64,000 nt of DNA, from the NCBI RefSeq assembly GCF_005405925.1, contig NZ_BJHV01000001.1, positions 62,001 through 126,000 on the forward strand, read 5' to 3'. The notes below the pieces were generated by a model. That model searched no databases. It was not told the DNA's origin and saw only the letters and a list, made by a program, of their open reading frames with translations. This stretch comes from Streptomyces antimycoticus. GTDB lineage: Bacteria > Actinomycetota > Actinomycetes > Streptomycetales > Streptomycetaceae. Of the stretch, positions 16,117 to 25,036 are shown piece after piece. Numbering within the stretch: the stretch's first letter is position 1; every line of letters begins with the position of its first letter. Made by a program: the position numbers and the translations under genes.

Positions 16117-16150
16117 CACCCCGGCCCCGTCGGCAGAGGGGGCCGGGGTG
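16117..16150 (-). terminator. Terminator hairpin after the alginate-lyase-like gene
   Basis: CACCCCGGCCCC (16117-16128) pairs perfectly over 12 bases with GGGGCCGGGGTG (16139-16150), loop 10 bases. It lies nine bases beyond the stop of the leftward gene at 16159. Confidence 0.75.
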
Positions 16151-16158
16151 CCGCTCGG

Positions 16159-17348
16159 TCAGGACGGGTTGTCCGCGTGGGTGAGGGTCGTCCAGGCGTT
16201 GAAGTAGTTGTCCGTGCCGGACGGGCGGTGGGCCTCGGTGTACTTCTGGGTGTTGGACATGCTGATGCCGATGCGGTTGTGAAGGGCGTTGAAGCCGACC
16301 TCAGTGACCTGGTCCAGGCCCTTCTTGACGGTGCCGCCGCACAGCCAGGAGGGCACGGTGGTGCCGTTCTCGTAGGCGGTGTGGAAGCCCAGTGCGTAGC
16401 GCAACCGGTCCTGGATCTTCGGGTAGAGGTCCTGGCCCTGGATGCGGCTGGTCTCCGCGATGTCCGCGATGGAGGCGATGCCCCAGCCGGTGTGCCCGAA
16501 GTCGCGGCAGGTCTCCTGGGCGAGGCCGTCGGCGAAGGTGCTCTGGCCCTGCCAGTACTTGATGATCTCGGCCTCGGTGTCGATGCTGCTGTCCGCGGGC
16601 GGCTTGGGCAGGTCGCCGTCGCCGGTCAGGTATACGTACGCCGGGACGCGGTCGAGGTAGGTGCTGACCGCCTTGTCGTAGGCGGAGCGGTCATCGAGAA
16701 AGACCGCGATGCCGATGGCCGCCTCGGTCATCACCAACTCCCAGTTGCCGTTCTTGGTGGCGGCGCCGTTGATCACCTCGGGAGGTACACGTTCCGCAGC
16801 ATGGTGGCGAAGCGTCCGGCGCCCGGCCAGCCGCCGTCGTAGGTGTACTTGATGATCTCAGCTGCGCGCGGCCAGGTGGCGCCGGACCAACCGGACTGCA
16901 GTGGGGCGTTGCTGTTGGTGTGGTCAGTGATCGTGGAGGACCAGGCGTCCATGATCTCGATCGACTTCTTGGCGTACTTGCTGTCCCGGGTGAAGTACCA
17001 GGCGAGCGCGTCGGTGTAGGCCGCGATGGCGTCCTGGCGCTCCTCGGTGCACCCGTGGTTGGGGTTGGACGACGAGCCGCACTCCACGACGGCGCGTGGT
17101 TGGGGGGTGCGCGACAGCGAGGCGTAGGAGCTGCCCATCATGTCGTCGTAGGCGGCCTTCCAGGGCTGCTGGTCGGCCTGCACCTTCGAACGGGCGTAGT
17201 CGAGTTGGGCTCGGCTCACCAGTACCCCGGGGTGGGTGAAGGCGGCTGGCGCGGCCGTGGCCCGCGGGGCCGGTCCGCTGAGCTGAAGGCTCAGCAGACC
17301 GGCCAGCAGGGCGAGAACACTGAGTAACGCGGTTCTGGTTCGTGCCAT
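16159..17348 (-). pseudogene. Secreted alginate-lyase-family protein, split by a frameshift
   Basis: ATG 17348 begins a signal peptide (MARTRTALLSVLALLAGLLS, then PRATAAPAAF). The mature part starts THPGVLVSRAQLDYARSKV, the hallmark N-terminus of Streptomyces alginate_lyase (PF05426) proteins, and has a helical toroid pattern (AYTDALAWYFTRD, GWSGATWPRAAEIIKYTYDG). At the CCC run near 16779-16781 one base is missing, so the frame stops at VYLPR and resumes as VINGAATKNGNWELVMTEA to the stop at 16159. The two halves make about 395 residues, the normal family length. Substrate may be alginate or another polyuronate. A promoter-like pair lies at 17411-17439. Confidence 0.75.
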
Positions 17349-17410
17349 CCGATGACCTCTTCCGTTCATGTATAAGAACATAGTTCCCACATACGGACAG
17401 GATGGCCTGG

Positions 17411-17439
17411 ACCATAAGGACCGCCCGTGAACATGTCAA
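17411..17439 (-). promoter_or_regulatory. Sigma-70-like promoter of the alginate-lyase-like gene
   Basis: On the minus strand TTGACA (17439-17434) and TATGGT (17416-17411) are separated by 17 bases. They lie about 60 bases upstream of ATG 17348. Confidence 0.5.
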
Positions 17440-17661
17440 TGCCTGCGGACGGCCGGGAAATCCTCTCCGAGCCCAGCCGAGCGCTCCTGGCCCTGCCCCG
17501 CGCAGGTGCCGACCTCCGTGGGGCGGGCCGGGGACGCTGTCGATCTCGCCGTAGGGCCAGAGGAGGTCGCCGTGCCAGTTGACGCCCAAGACCGCTACGC
17601 GACCCGGACACGGCAGGGCCGAGACGACGATGACGACGGCGGCACTGACACTTGAGACCGC
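17440..17661. other. Intergenic stretch, possible unidentified relic
   Basis: A minus-strand frame contains GVNWHGDLLWPYGEIDSVPG, which looks coding-like, but it has no start, domain or family I can name. Nothing else was recognised. Confidence 0.25.
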
Positions 17662-18621
17662 CTACTTGGATTCGACCCGTCCGAGCGGGTCGGGACCGGA
17701 GGCCAGCGCGTCACGCGCGGCCTGCCAGGTGGAGTCCTCGGGGTAGAGCTCGCTGCGCAGATAGGCCCAGGTGAGGCGCCCGACCGCGGCGACCCGCTCG
17801 GGGTTCTCGTCCGTGGTCTCGGCGACGTCGTATCCGGGGATCCCGCCGAGTGCGTGCCCCGCGCCGAACAGGGTGAGCAGGGACTTGGGGCTGGGCCCGA
17901 GGGTGTAGGGGTCGGCGTGCCAGTCCGGTCCCATGTCGGTGAAGTGCCGGGAGTCGTCCTCGTCGCCGGCGACGACCAGCGCGGGGGTGGTCATCGTGGA
18001 GAAGTCGATGGTCGCGAAGACCGGCAGCATGTCGCCCATGGGTCCGTTGAGGACGTCGCCCCTGCCGGGCGTGGCGAGCAGCACGCCCGCCTTGATCCGG
18101 GGTTCGAGGAGGTTCACTTCCTCGCCGGTGTCGGGGTCGGTGACCTTGGCTCCGAGCAGGGTGCTGGAGGTGAAGCCGCCGAAGGAGTGTCCGGCGACGG
18201 CGACCTTGGCGTGGTCGATCCGCCCGGCCAGCAGCGGCACGGCCTTCTCGATCTCGTCGAGCCGGTCAAGGATGTGGGTCATGTCCTCGGCGCGCGAGCG
18301 CCAGAAGAAGGGCGCTCCGGGGGCGTCGGCGAGCAGGTGGCTCAGGGTCCTGGAGGTGAGGTGGGTGGGCTGGATGACGACGAATCCATGGGCGGCCCAG
18401 AAGTTGACCAGCGGCGCGTAGCCGTTCAGCGAGGAGAGGTTGTTCGAGGGGCCGTGACCGTGGGAGAGCAGGATGACGGGCAGGCCGCTTCCGGTCTCGG
18501 GCGCGGAGACGCGCACCTGGAGGTCCACGGGACGTCCGGGTACGGACAGCACCACCGGACTGTAGGACAGGACCGGGGCGGGCGAGTCCGAGGTGTCGGC
18601 GGAGGTGGTGGATGTGCTCAT
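17662..18621 (-). CDS. Alpha/beta hydrolase, chlorophyllase/PAF-acetylhydrolase-like
   Basis: 319 residues from ATG 18621. LPVILLSHGHGPSNN supplies the oxyanion region, AVAGHSFGGFTSS is the GxSxG nucleophile elbow (Ser near 170), VVAGDEDDSRHF carries the acid and LFGAGHALGG the His. No signal peptide is seen, so it is probably cytoplasmic. It is an esterase/lipase-type enzyme of unknown substrate. Upstream lie a double palindrome and a broken TetR gene in divergent orientation, presumably its former repressor. Confidence 0.8.
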   Translation of the reverse strand: MSTSTTSADTSDSPAPVLSYSPVVLSVPGRPVDLQVRVSAPETGSGLPVILLSHGHGPSNNLSSLNGYAPLVNFWAAHGFVVIQPTHLTSRTLSHLLADAPGAPFFWRSRAEDMTHILDRLDEIEKAVPLLAGRIDHAKVAVAGHSFGGFTSSTLLGAKVTDPDTGEEVNLLEPRIKAGVLLATPGRGDVLNGPMGDMLPVFATIDFSTMTTPALVVAGDEDDSRHFTDMGPDWHADPYTLGPSPKSLLTLFGAGHALGGIPGYDVAETTDENPERVAAVGRLTWAYLRSELYPEDSTWQAARDALASGPDPLGRVESK

Positions 18622-18727
18622 GATGCGTTGGTTGCCCTTCTGTGGACCCTGCCGCCCTGCGGTCTGGTCTGGTTCGACCGGCACATGGCGAGGCGGTCAG
18701 GAGCGTTCCGCTTCGTTCAGCTTGAAA

Positions 18728-18766
18728 TGGAGCGTTGCTCCACTTAGCATTCGGAACGTCGCTCCG
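18728..18766. promoter_or_regulatory. Tandem palindromic operator between hydrolase and TetR remnant
   Basis: TGGAGCGTTGCTCCA (18728-18742) and CGGAACGTCGCTCCG (18752-18766) are two related palindromes whose starts are 24 bases apart. They lie between the divergent hydrolase and TetR genes and survive although the TetR gene is broken. Confidence 0.65.
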
Positions 18767-18803
18767 TTTTGTCAAGCTGTGCGGGAAGGAAGGGAAGGGC
18801 GTC

Positions 18804-19070
18804 GTGCCCACCGAGAGTCCCGCCGGGAAGGCACCGGCCCGAAGCCAGCAGGCCGACGCGCTGCGCAACCAGCAGGCAATGCTCACCGCGGCGGCCGACG
18901 TGTTCGTCACGGCGTCGACGCACCGACCCGCCGGATCGTGGCACCGGGCGGGCGTCGGGATGGCCACAATCCACAGGGTTCCCGCCGTACGACCTGGATC
19001 ACCGCCCCCGCTGTGTCGCCATCGAGGGGCCGGGCGGCGAGTTCGGGCGGCAGGGCCGTCCACGGCACGG
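18804..19070 (+). pseudogene. TetR-family repressor remnant (N-terminal part, frameshifted)
   Basis: GTG 18804 gives ADALRNQQAMLTAAADVFVT, the start of a TetR HTH. The next segment is in two alternating frames (GVDAPTRRIV in one, RAGVGMATIHR in the other), together spelling the canonical 'ARAGVGMGTIYRHFP' recognition helix. After about 19000 only weak similarity remains, and there is no ligand domain. It is divergent from the intact hydrolase, so that gene may now be constitutively expressed or controlled in trans. Confidence 0.65.
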
Positions 19071-19330
19071 GCGCAGCGGTTCCCGCACGGGCCACCCTCT
19101 GCTCGCGCAGCTGCTCCAGCCGCGTCGGCGGGAGGTGCCGGCGGTGCGCTCCCCGGGCGGCGTCGGTGACATGCGTCGCGGCGGCAACCGCGTCCGCGCC
19201 GTTCGCGTTCGTGCGGAAGGAGCGGCGGTACGGCTGCTCATCGGCATGACGGCGACAAGGCGGATGTTGGGCGGGCGGCGTCGGACTACCCCGGTAATGA
19301 TTTGGCAACGCAGGGGTCTGTGTATCCGCT

Positions 19331-19505
19331 ATGTCGCTCACGGAACTCGTCGTCGTGGCACGGGCCGAAGCCGCCGACGGAGTGGTTTTGCTGACGCTTC
19401 GTCACCCCGACGGCGAGCCGCTTCCGCAGTGGCAGCCCGGTGCCCACCTCGACCTGCTGCTCGCCGACGGCCTGGTGCGAAACTACCTATTGTGCGGCGC
19501 GCTCG
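19331..19505 (+). pseudogene. N-terminal fragment of a PDR/VanB-type ferredoxin reductase
   Basis: MSLTELVVVARAEAADGVV, then LTLRHPDGEPLPQWQPGAHL and VRNYLLCG match the FAD-binding N-terminus of PDR/VanB oxidoreductases (normally followed by YSLCG and a 300-residue enzyme). Similarity stops near 19500. No ribosome binding site is evident. The NAD and 2Fe-2S domains are absent. Confidence 0.55.
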
Positions 19506-19539
19506 CCGCGTCCACCCGGCCCGCAGGCGTTGAGCGTGA

Positions 19540-19930
19540 GAGTGGCCGACGGAACCGCTCCGTCACATCCGGGCTCGCGGACCATCCGGGGCACGGCCGC
19601 CACAGCTTGAAATCCGCGTGCTCGATGCCGGTGAGACGGACCTCTTCCAGCCGGCCGGCCCAGCGGCCGTCGCCCTGGAAGCAGCCCCCCGCGTGCGCTC
19701 CGGCGGCGATCTCCTTGGGCCGCCTGCCGTCGGCGCCCGCTTCCTCGGTCCCGAAGAGGCGGGCGGCGCGGCGGCGTTGGAGGGGCGATGTTCAGGTGCC
19801 GGAAGCGGTCCCGATCCCCCGTGCCGATCGGTGCGGTGCGACCGAGCTGGACGCGGGTGTGCTTCAGCGCCCGGCGTGACCACCGGAAGTCGTGGTCTCC
19901 TTCGTGCGCATCGGACCCCATGTCCTGTTG
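19540..19930 (-). pseudogene. Unidentified frameshifted coding relic
   Basis: The minus strand contains coding-like text in two frames: RALKHTRVQLGRTAPIGTG, then ARLFGTEEAGADGRRPKEIA, GGCFQGDGRWAGRLEEVRLT and IEHADFKLWRPCPGWS. It looks like one protein of roughly 120 residues broken by a shift near 19770. I do not recognise the family. Confidence 0.35.
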
Positions 19931-19986
19931 CCATCCGAGCTGTGTCCTGGTGCTGCCCGACCTCGTTGGCATGGCGGAGTTTCCGG

Positions 19987-20769
19987 TCATGTGGCCAGGT
20001 CCAGCCATTCCCCGACGGCCAGCACGTGGGCGCGCGGTCCGACGTGCGTGCGGAACTCGTTCTCCGGGTCGGAGACCTCGACGTAGCCCGCGATCTTGTC
20101 CGGCTGCTCCGCCTCGTAGTGCATCGGCACCGCGTACCGGGCGTCGAGGATCTCCGCGGCCGCTGCGGCCTGCCTCGGGTCCATCGCGGCGGGCAGCGGG
20201 CTCGGCGGCTGCAGGTGCGGCGCGTCGACCACCGCGCCGTTGGCGGGCAGAAACACCGCGTCGAGGGGGCTGAACCGGCGCGAGATGAGCCACCAGTAGC
20301 CGTGGAACATCGTGTCGCCGCCGTGGAAGACCCGCTGCCCGTCGGCCTGCACCACCCAGTTCAGCTGCGGGTCTCCCAGCCCGTCGACGGAGGGGACCGC
20401 GGTGACGCGGAACGGCCCGATGTCGCGGGTGGACCAGGCATCCACGGTCTCGGCGGCCAGCCGGTGCAGGGCCAGTTCGCGCTCGGCCGGCAGCGTCGTC
20501 ACGTTGTCCACGTCGTCGCCGTGACCGGGCGCCGGTCGCAGCACCGGCGCCCCCGGCGTCAGCGCGTCCGCGAGCGCGGACGCGTCGGTGTGGTCCCGGT
20601 GCAGATGGGTGACCAGTGCGGCGGTGACCTTCCCGCTCGGCACCGCCAGCCCCTCGCCGGGCTTCCACCCCGTGAACAGCGGTGAGAGGTCCCGCACATA
20701 GTCGATCACCAGTCGCTCGCCGCCTGCCTCGATCTCCACTCCGGCCCAGCCCAGTCGTCGCACCCGCAT
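19987..20769 (-). CDS. Metallo-beta-lactamase-fold (UlaG-like) hydrolase
   Basis: 260 residues from ATG 20769, six bases after GAAGGAG. VTHLHRDHTDASAL is the HxHxDH metal motif; further ligands are in PAPGHGDD and VFHGGDTMFHGYW, and a late His occurs in YAVPMHYEAEQPDK. The order matches UlaG-like/YtkL-type lactonases and phosphodiesterases. It is divergent from the TetR gene at 20865 with a 16-base inverted repeat between, so it is the likely repressed target. Confidence 0.85.
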   Translation of the reverse strand: MRVRRLGWAGVEIEAGGERLVIDYVRDLSPLFTGWKPGEGLAVPSGKVTAALVTHLHRDHTDASALADALTPGAPVLRPAPGHGDDVDNVTTLPAERELALHRLAAETVDAWSTRDIGPFRVTAVPSVDGLGDPQLNWVVQADGQRVFHGGDTMFHGYWWLISRRFSPLDAVFLPANGAVVDAPHLQPPSPLPAAMDPRQAAAAAEILDARYAVPMHYEAEQPDKIAGYVEVSDPENEFRTHVGPRAHVLAVGEWLDLAT

Positions 20770-20808
20770 CTCGCACTCCTTCGTCCCGGTGGTTGTGGCC
20801 ATGGAATT

Positions 20809-20854
20809 TAGCGTACGGTCGTTCACCGAATCAATAGCGAACGCCCGTACGCTA
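20809..20854. promoter_or_regulatory. 16-base inverted-repeat operator between MBL and TetR genes
   Basis: TAGCGTACGGTCGTTC (20809-20824) and GAACGCCCGTACGCTA (20839-20854) are reverse complements except one base, spaced by 14 bases. It is centred in the divergent spacer. Confidence 0.8.
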
Positions 20855-20864
20855 TCCTCGTCAC

Positions 20865-21467
20865 ATGTCACCACGACGCTCAGCGGCAGAAGCGCAGGCC
20901 ACCAGGGGCCGGATCCTCGGCCGTGCCGCCGAGATCGCCTCCGAGGAAGGGCTGGACGGCATCACCATCGGCCGGCTCGCCGAGGAGCTGGAGATGAGCA
21001 AGTCCGGGGTGCACAAGCACTTCGGCACCAAGGAGACGCTGCAGATCTCCACGCTGGACAAGGCGTTCGTGGACTTCTGGCACCGGGTGGTCGAGCCCGC
21101 ACTGGCCGAGCCGGCGGGTCTGCGGCGGCTGCGCGCGGTGTGCGCCAACTCCGTGGGCTACCTGGAAGCGCCGCTGCTGCCCGGCGGCTGCCTGATGACC
21201 GCGGCGCTCAGCGAGTACGACGGCCGCCCCGGCCGGGTCCGCGACGCGGTGGCCGAGGTGTGGTCGCGCTGGCGGGAACAGCTGCGGATGGACCTGACCG
21301 CGGCGGTGGAGAACGGCGAGCTACCCGCCGGGTTCGACATCGACCAGGCGCTTTTCGAGATCCTCGCCGCCGGACTGGCACTGAACGCCGCCATGCAGCT
21401 CCACCACGATCGGGCGGCCGCGGACCGGGCCCGCCGCGCGATCGAACGGGCCCTGGAACAGTCCTGA
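20865..21467 (+). CDS. TetR-family repressor
   Basis: 200 residues from ATG 20865. HTH: ITIGRLAEELEMSKSGVHKHF with EASEEG preceding it. The ligand domain has APLLPGGCLMTAALSEYDGR (the LPGGC segment common to this subgroup) and ALFEILAAGLALNAAMQL. It is divergent from the MBL gene and very probably binds the 20809-20854 palindrome to repress both. Confidence 0.88.
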   Translation: MSPRRSAAEAQATRGRILGRAAEIASEEGLDGITIGRLAEELEMSKSGVHKHFGTKETLQISTLDKAFVDFWHRVVEPALAEPAGLRRLRAVCANSVGYLEAPLLPGGCLMTAALSEYDGRPGRVRDAVAEVWSRWREQLRMDLTAAVENGELPAGFDIDQALFEILAAGLALNAAMQLHHDRAAADRARRAIERALEQS

Positions 21468-21699
21468 CCCCACGCCACACCGGGCACCGGCCGAGCACGC
21501 CAAGCGAGAGGCATACCCAGGAGCCATTGAGCAGGCCCCCGCCGACGTCGCCACCCCGGATACGACCACCTGACCGCGATCCTGCCCGCCGGCCAGCCCG
21601 TATCCACCTCAGAACTCCCGAGTACTACGGGGCTTGGCCCAGTCAGTGTGACGATCTTCAAACGTGCGCCCGATCGAGACCCTCGACAGCGAGGGCTTG

Positions 21700-22841
21700 T
21701 CAGCGAACCGGCGCCAGGGCCAGGATCGCCATGTCGTCATGCCGCCAGCCCCCGGTCCAGTCGGTGACATCGGCAACGAGTGTGTCCACCACCTCCGACG
21801 CGGTGCGGAAATCCCGGCCGGCCAGCCTCGTACGGGGTTCGTAGTATGCCCCGTGCCGGTCGCGCGCCTCGGTGACACCGTCGGTCACCAGCAGCAAGCA
21901 GTCCCCCTGGTGGAAGGGGAAGGTGTCACAGCCGGACACATCCACGCCCTCCGGCATTCCCAGCCCCAGGGGAAGCCCCGGAACCGAGGGCTCCAGCGGC
22001 GTCACCCGCCCCCGCGGATCAGATACGGCGGCGGATGACCGCGGTGGTGCAACCGCACCCGCCCCTCCTCCTCGCTGACCTCGACCAGTACGGCGGTGGC
22101 GAACCGCTCCAGTGCGTCCGGCTGATCACCGACGTCCGCCGCGAACCGGACCAGGGCCCGCTCCATGTACTCCGCGAGCTCCCACAACGTCGCCGCCTGC
22201 TCCGCCGCCTCACGGAAAGCACTGGTCGCCACGGCCATGGTGGACACGGCCGGCAGCCCCTTGCCCCGTACGTCCCCGATCAGCGCCCGCACCCCGAACG
22301 GCGAACTGCGCACCGCATAGAAATCCCCACCGACCAACGCCTCCGCATCCGCACACTCATACCGCGTGGCCACCGACACTGCCCCCACCCGCGCAGGCGG
22401 CGGTGGCAGGACCGCCCGCTGCGCCACCTCGGCCACGGCCCGCACCGCCGCGAAGCGCTGCCCCTGACGCTGGACCACCCACTTCAGCCACAGCGCGATC
22501 ACACTGATCACCGCCACGTCCAGCAGGTTCACCACCAGTGCCGTCAGCGGGCGGTTCACCAGCACGTCCACACACACCGCCAGCACACACGCGCCGGCCG
22601 CGGTGATCACCGCACCCCGGAACGCCAGCACCATGCAGGCCGCGAGCGGGCCCGCGGACAGCAGAGGCAACCCGGCATACGGCACCGGCCCGAAGACATC
22701 CAGCACCACACCCCCGACCAGCAGCAGCACCGGGACCATGGCGAGCAGCCCGGCCCAACCGCCCCGCACCTCCACCGACCCGCCCACCACATCCCGGCGC
22801 GCACCGGCCCCCCGGCCACCGGCCCTCACCTCATCCGCCAT
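21700..22841 (-). pseudogene. Membrane PP2C/SpoIIE-type serine phosphatase, frameshifted
   Basis: ATG 22841 begins a protein with three to four membrane helices (LLAMVPVLLLVGGVVLDVFG, LAACMVLAFRGAVITAAGAC, LVVNLLDVAVISVIALWLKW), a linker and a PP2C-SpoIIE domain (VGGDFYAV, IGDVRGKGLPA, HHRGHPPPYLI). One G is missing from the run at 22009-22013, so the literal frame stops after IRGGG. The remainder (LPLGLG, CDTFPFHQGDCLLLVTDGVT, HDDMAILALAPVR) continues in the next frame to 21700. The combined length of about 380 residues is normal. It would dephosphorylate an anti-sigma-factor antagonist or similar target. Confidence 0.78.
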
Positions 22842-22999
22842 CCGCCCTCTCCCGCTCCATGTCAGGCTTACGGCGGCGAGAGAATCCTCTACCGCCCATA
22901 CCGCCATACCCGACGGCACGGACGGAGCGCGGCCTCACGCCATATCACCCCCGATCGATGGCGAGCAGAGGCGTCCGACCCCCGAAAGATCGCGTAAGT

Positions 23000-23275
23000 C
23001 CGTGAGCGGGCCCTGGACGCGGAGATGACCGACCACCTCGGATACGACAACCACGATCCCGTGGGCCGTGGCTCGGCCAACAGCCGCAACGGCACATCGC
23101 GGCAGACGGCGCTGACCGATGCCGGAGCGGCCACACTGGCCGCTCCGAGGGACCGTGACGGTCGTTCGAACCGTAGCTGGTGCCCAAGCACGCCAGGCGG
23201 CTCGCGGGCTTCAACGAGCAGGTCCTGTCGCGGTACGCATGCGGCATGTCGGTGCGCGACATCCGCGCCTTTGGA
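23000..23275 (+). mobile_element. IS256-family transposase N-terminal remnant
   Basis: ALDAEMTDHLGYDNHDPVGR, then GSANSRNGTSRQT and APRDRDG are the IS256 transposase N-terminal motifs. The continuation (VPKHARRLAGFNEQVLSRYA, then CGMSVRDIRA) is in another frame. The DDE domain is missing, so it is inactive. No terminal repeats were identified. Confidence 0.75.
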
Positions 23276-23331
23276 CGGCAGCGAGCCCGGGTGCCGTTCC
23301 CCTCAGGTCGTTCAGGGGCCTGGTGCCGGGG

Positions 23332-23934
23332 TCATTCGGGGTTGGTGCGGCGGGCGTAGGCGCGGGCGGCACGGGCCCGGTCGCCGCAGCGGGTGGAGCA
23401 CCAGTGGCGGCGGCCATGGCGGAGGAGGTAGCGGTTACAGGGGGTGGAGCCGCAGGCGGTGAGGCGTTGCGTGTCGGAGGAGGTGAGCAGGTCGGCCGCG
23501 TCGGCGGCGAGGGTGGCCAGCGCGTGGTCGACGATGGCGGTGGTGGGGTGGGGAGTGGTGCGGTAGGGGCCGGTCGTCGCATCCCACTGCAGCAGCGGTG
23601 CGGTGGGGACGCGGGTCATCGCGTCGTTGATGGCCGTGACGGCGGCGGGGAGGGCAGGAAGCCCCGCGGTGCGGGAGGCGAACAGCGACCTGATCTGTTC
23701 GCGCAGCGAGCGCAGCTGCGTCGCGCACATCTCGCGCATGCCGGCGTCGGCCGGGGCGAGGCCGCGTTGTGTCAGCCATTGGTTGGCCTGCCCGGGAGTG
23801 CCCAGGAGATCGAGGGTGTGCCCGCCGGGCAGCGCGATCGCGCTGTTGGCGAGGGCGAGGGAGGGGTGCTCTTCCTCGCCTTGCGCGGGCGGCAGGCCGG
23901 GGGGTTCGATTACGGGCTCTTCCATGTTCCTCAT
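23332..23934 (-). CDS. CGNR zinc-finger (ABATE domain) protein
   Basis: About 200 residues. The N-terminal ABATE region has LDLLGTPGQANQWLTQRGL and REQIRSLFASR. The C-terminal zinc finger is CGSTPCNRYLLRHGRRHWCS then TRCGDRARAARAYARR. The canonical CGNR reads CGDR here; the four Cys ligands are kept. This family are predicted one-component regulators of stress or catabolic genes. ATG 23934 and ATG 23925 are both possible starts. It is divergent from the MBL gene at 24001 with repeated CCGTGAG boxes between. Confidence 0.8.
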   Translation of the reverse strand: MRNMEEPVIEPPGLPPAQGEEEHPSLALANSAIALPGGHTLDLLGTPGQANQWLTQRGLAPADAGMREMCATQLRSLREQIRSLFASRTAGLPALPAAVTAINDAMTRVPTAPLLQWDATTGPYRTTPHPTTAIVDHALATLAADAADLLTSSDTQRLTACGSTPCNRYLLRHGRRHWCSTRCGDRARAARAYARRTNPE

Positions 23935-23954
23935 GGTACGGCTTGCGCGTATCC

Positions 23955-24010
23955 GTGAGAAGCGTGCTACGTTCGCCTCACGGTTCGACTGCATCTATCC
24001 GTGAGGTATG
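23955..24010. promoter_or_regulatory. Three CCGTGAG boxes between CGNR and MBL genes
   Basis: CCGTGAG near 23955, its complement CTCACGG near 23978 and a third CCGTGAG near 23999 lie in the divergent spacer; the last overlaps the start of the rightward gene. Spacing is roughly two helical turns. Confidence 0.5.
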
Positions 24011-24816
24011 TGGTGTCTTCTCTCCCCGCAACGACCAGCCGGTTCCCTGTCCGCGTCTTCGGCGGCCCGACTGCGCTCCTCGAGTACGGCGGCTTGCGCT
24101 TCCTGACCGACCCGACCTTCGACGGCCCCGGCGACTACGGCCGCTCCGGGCGGCCGCTCCTGACCAAGACCGCCCCCTCCACCACCACCCCAGCCGACCT
24201 CGGCCGCCTCGACGTGGTGCTGCTCTCGCACGACGAGCACCCCGACAACCTCGACACCTCCGGCCGGAACCTGCTCGCCGACGTTCCCCTCACTCTGACC
24301 ACACCCGGCGGCGGCGAACGCCTGGGCGGGCAACTCCGGGAGAAGGTCAGGGGATTGACCGACTGGGAGTCCATCGAACTGGACCGCCCCGGCGGCGGCA
24401 CGATCACCGTGACCGGTGTCCCCGCCATCCACGGCCCCGGCTCCCGTGAGGAGGTCGAGCCGGTCGCCGGTCAGGTCGTCGGCTTCGTCCTGACCGGCGA
24501 GGGCCTGCCCACCGTCTACGTCAGCGGCGACAACGCCTCACTCGACGCGGTCCGCGAGATCGCCGGCCGCTTCCCCACCGTCGACACCGCTCTCCTCTTC
24601 GCCGGCGCTCCCCGCTTCCCCGTCCTCTTCGACAACCAGCTGATCGTCCTGGACAGCGCCCAGGCCGCCGAGGCCGCCACGATCCTCGGCGCCCGCCGCG
24701 TGGTCCCCGTCCACTACGACAGCTGGGCCCACTTCACCGAGGGCGGCGACGACCTGACGGCCGCCTTCACCGCCGCCGGGCTGGCCGACCGCCTGGACTG
24801 GGGCCGCCAGAACTGA
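24001..24816 (+). CDS. Metallo-beta-lactamase-fold (UlaG-like) protein
   Basis: Up to 271 residues. GGPTALLEYGGLRFLTDPTF is the UlaG-like entry, LLSHDEHPDNLD the variant metal motif (Glu in place of the second His of HxHxDH), VTGVPAIHGPG a later His, VYVSGDNASLD the Asp and VVPVHYDSWAHF the last His. The Asn-Leu-Asp form occurs in a branch of actinobacterial MBL proteins, so it is probably not degenerate. GTG 24001 overlaps an operator box; GTG 24010 or 24013 may be the true start. CGNR control is likely. Confidence 0.78.
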   Translation: MRYVVSSLPATTSRFPVRVFGGPTALLEYGGLRFLTDPTFDGPGDYGRSGRPLLTKTAPSTTTPADLGRLDVVLLSHDEHPDNLDTSGRNLLADVPLTLTTPGGGERLGGQLREKVRGLTDWESIELDRPGGGTITVTGVPAIHGPGSREEVEPVAGQVVGFVLTGEGLPTVYVSGDNASLDAVREIAGRFPTVDTALLFAGAPRFPVLFDNQLIVLDSAQAAEAATILGARRVVPVHYDSWAHFTEGGDDLTAAFTAAGLADRLDWGRQN

Positions 24817-24876
24817 CCCGGGGCACCTGGAACGGCAACGAAAGCGGCGAGCCCTCCCCCGCGCCGGTCGCCTCAC

Positions 24877-24902
24877 CGGGGCCCGGCGGGCGGCCGGGCC
24901 CC
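24877..24902 (+). terminator. Strong G/C hairpin between convergent genes
   Basis: CGGGGCCCGG (24877-24886) pairs with CCGGGCCCCG (24893-24902) around a 6-base loop, 60 bases after the MBL stop. It probably also serves the convergent gene ending at 25037. Confidence 0.6.
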
Positions 24903-25036
24903 GGCCCGGAGACCGCGCGGAGGTCGGTACGGGCCGGGGCCGGTGGCCACGGCGATTCCGTCGCGGACCGGCTGCCGACGTACTCCACCGTCGCGCGATT
25001 CAGCCTGCCGGGCCCCGCGACCGCGCGGGAGAGGGC

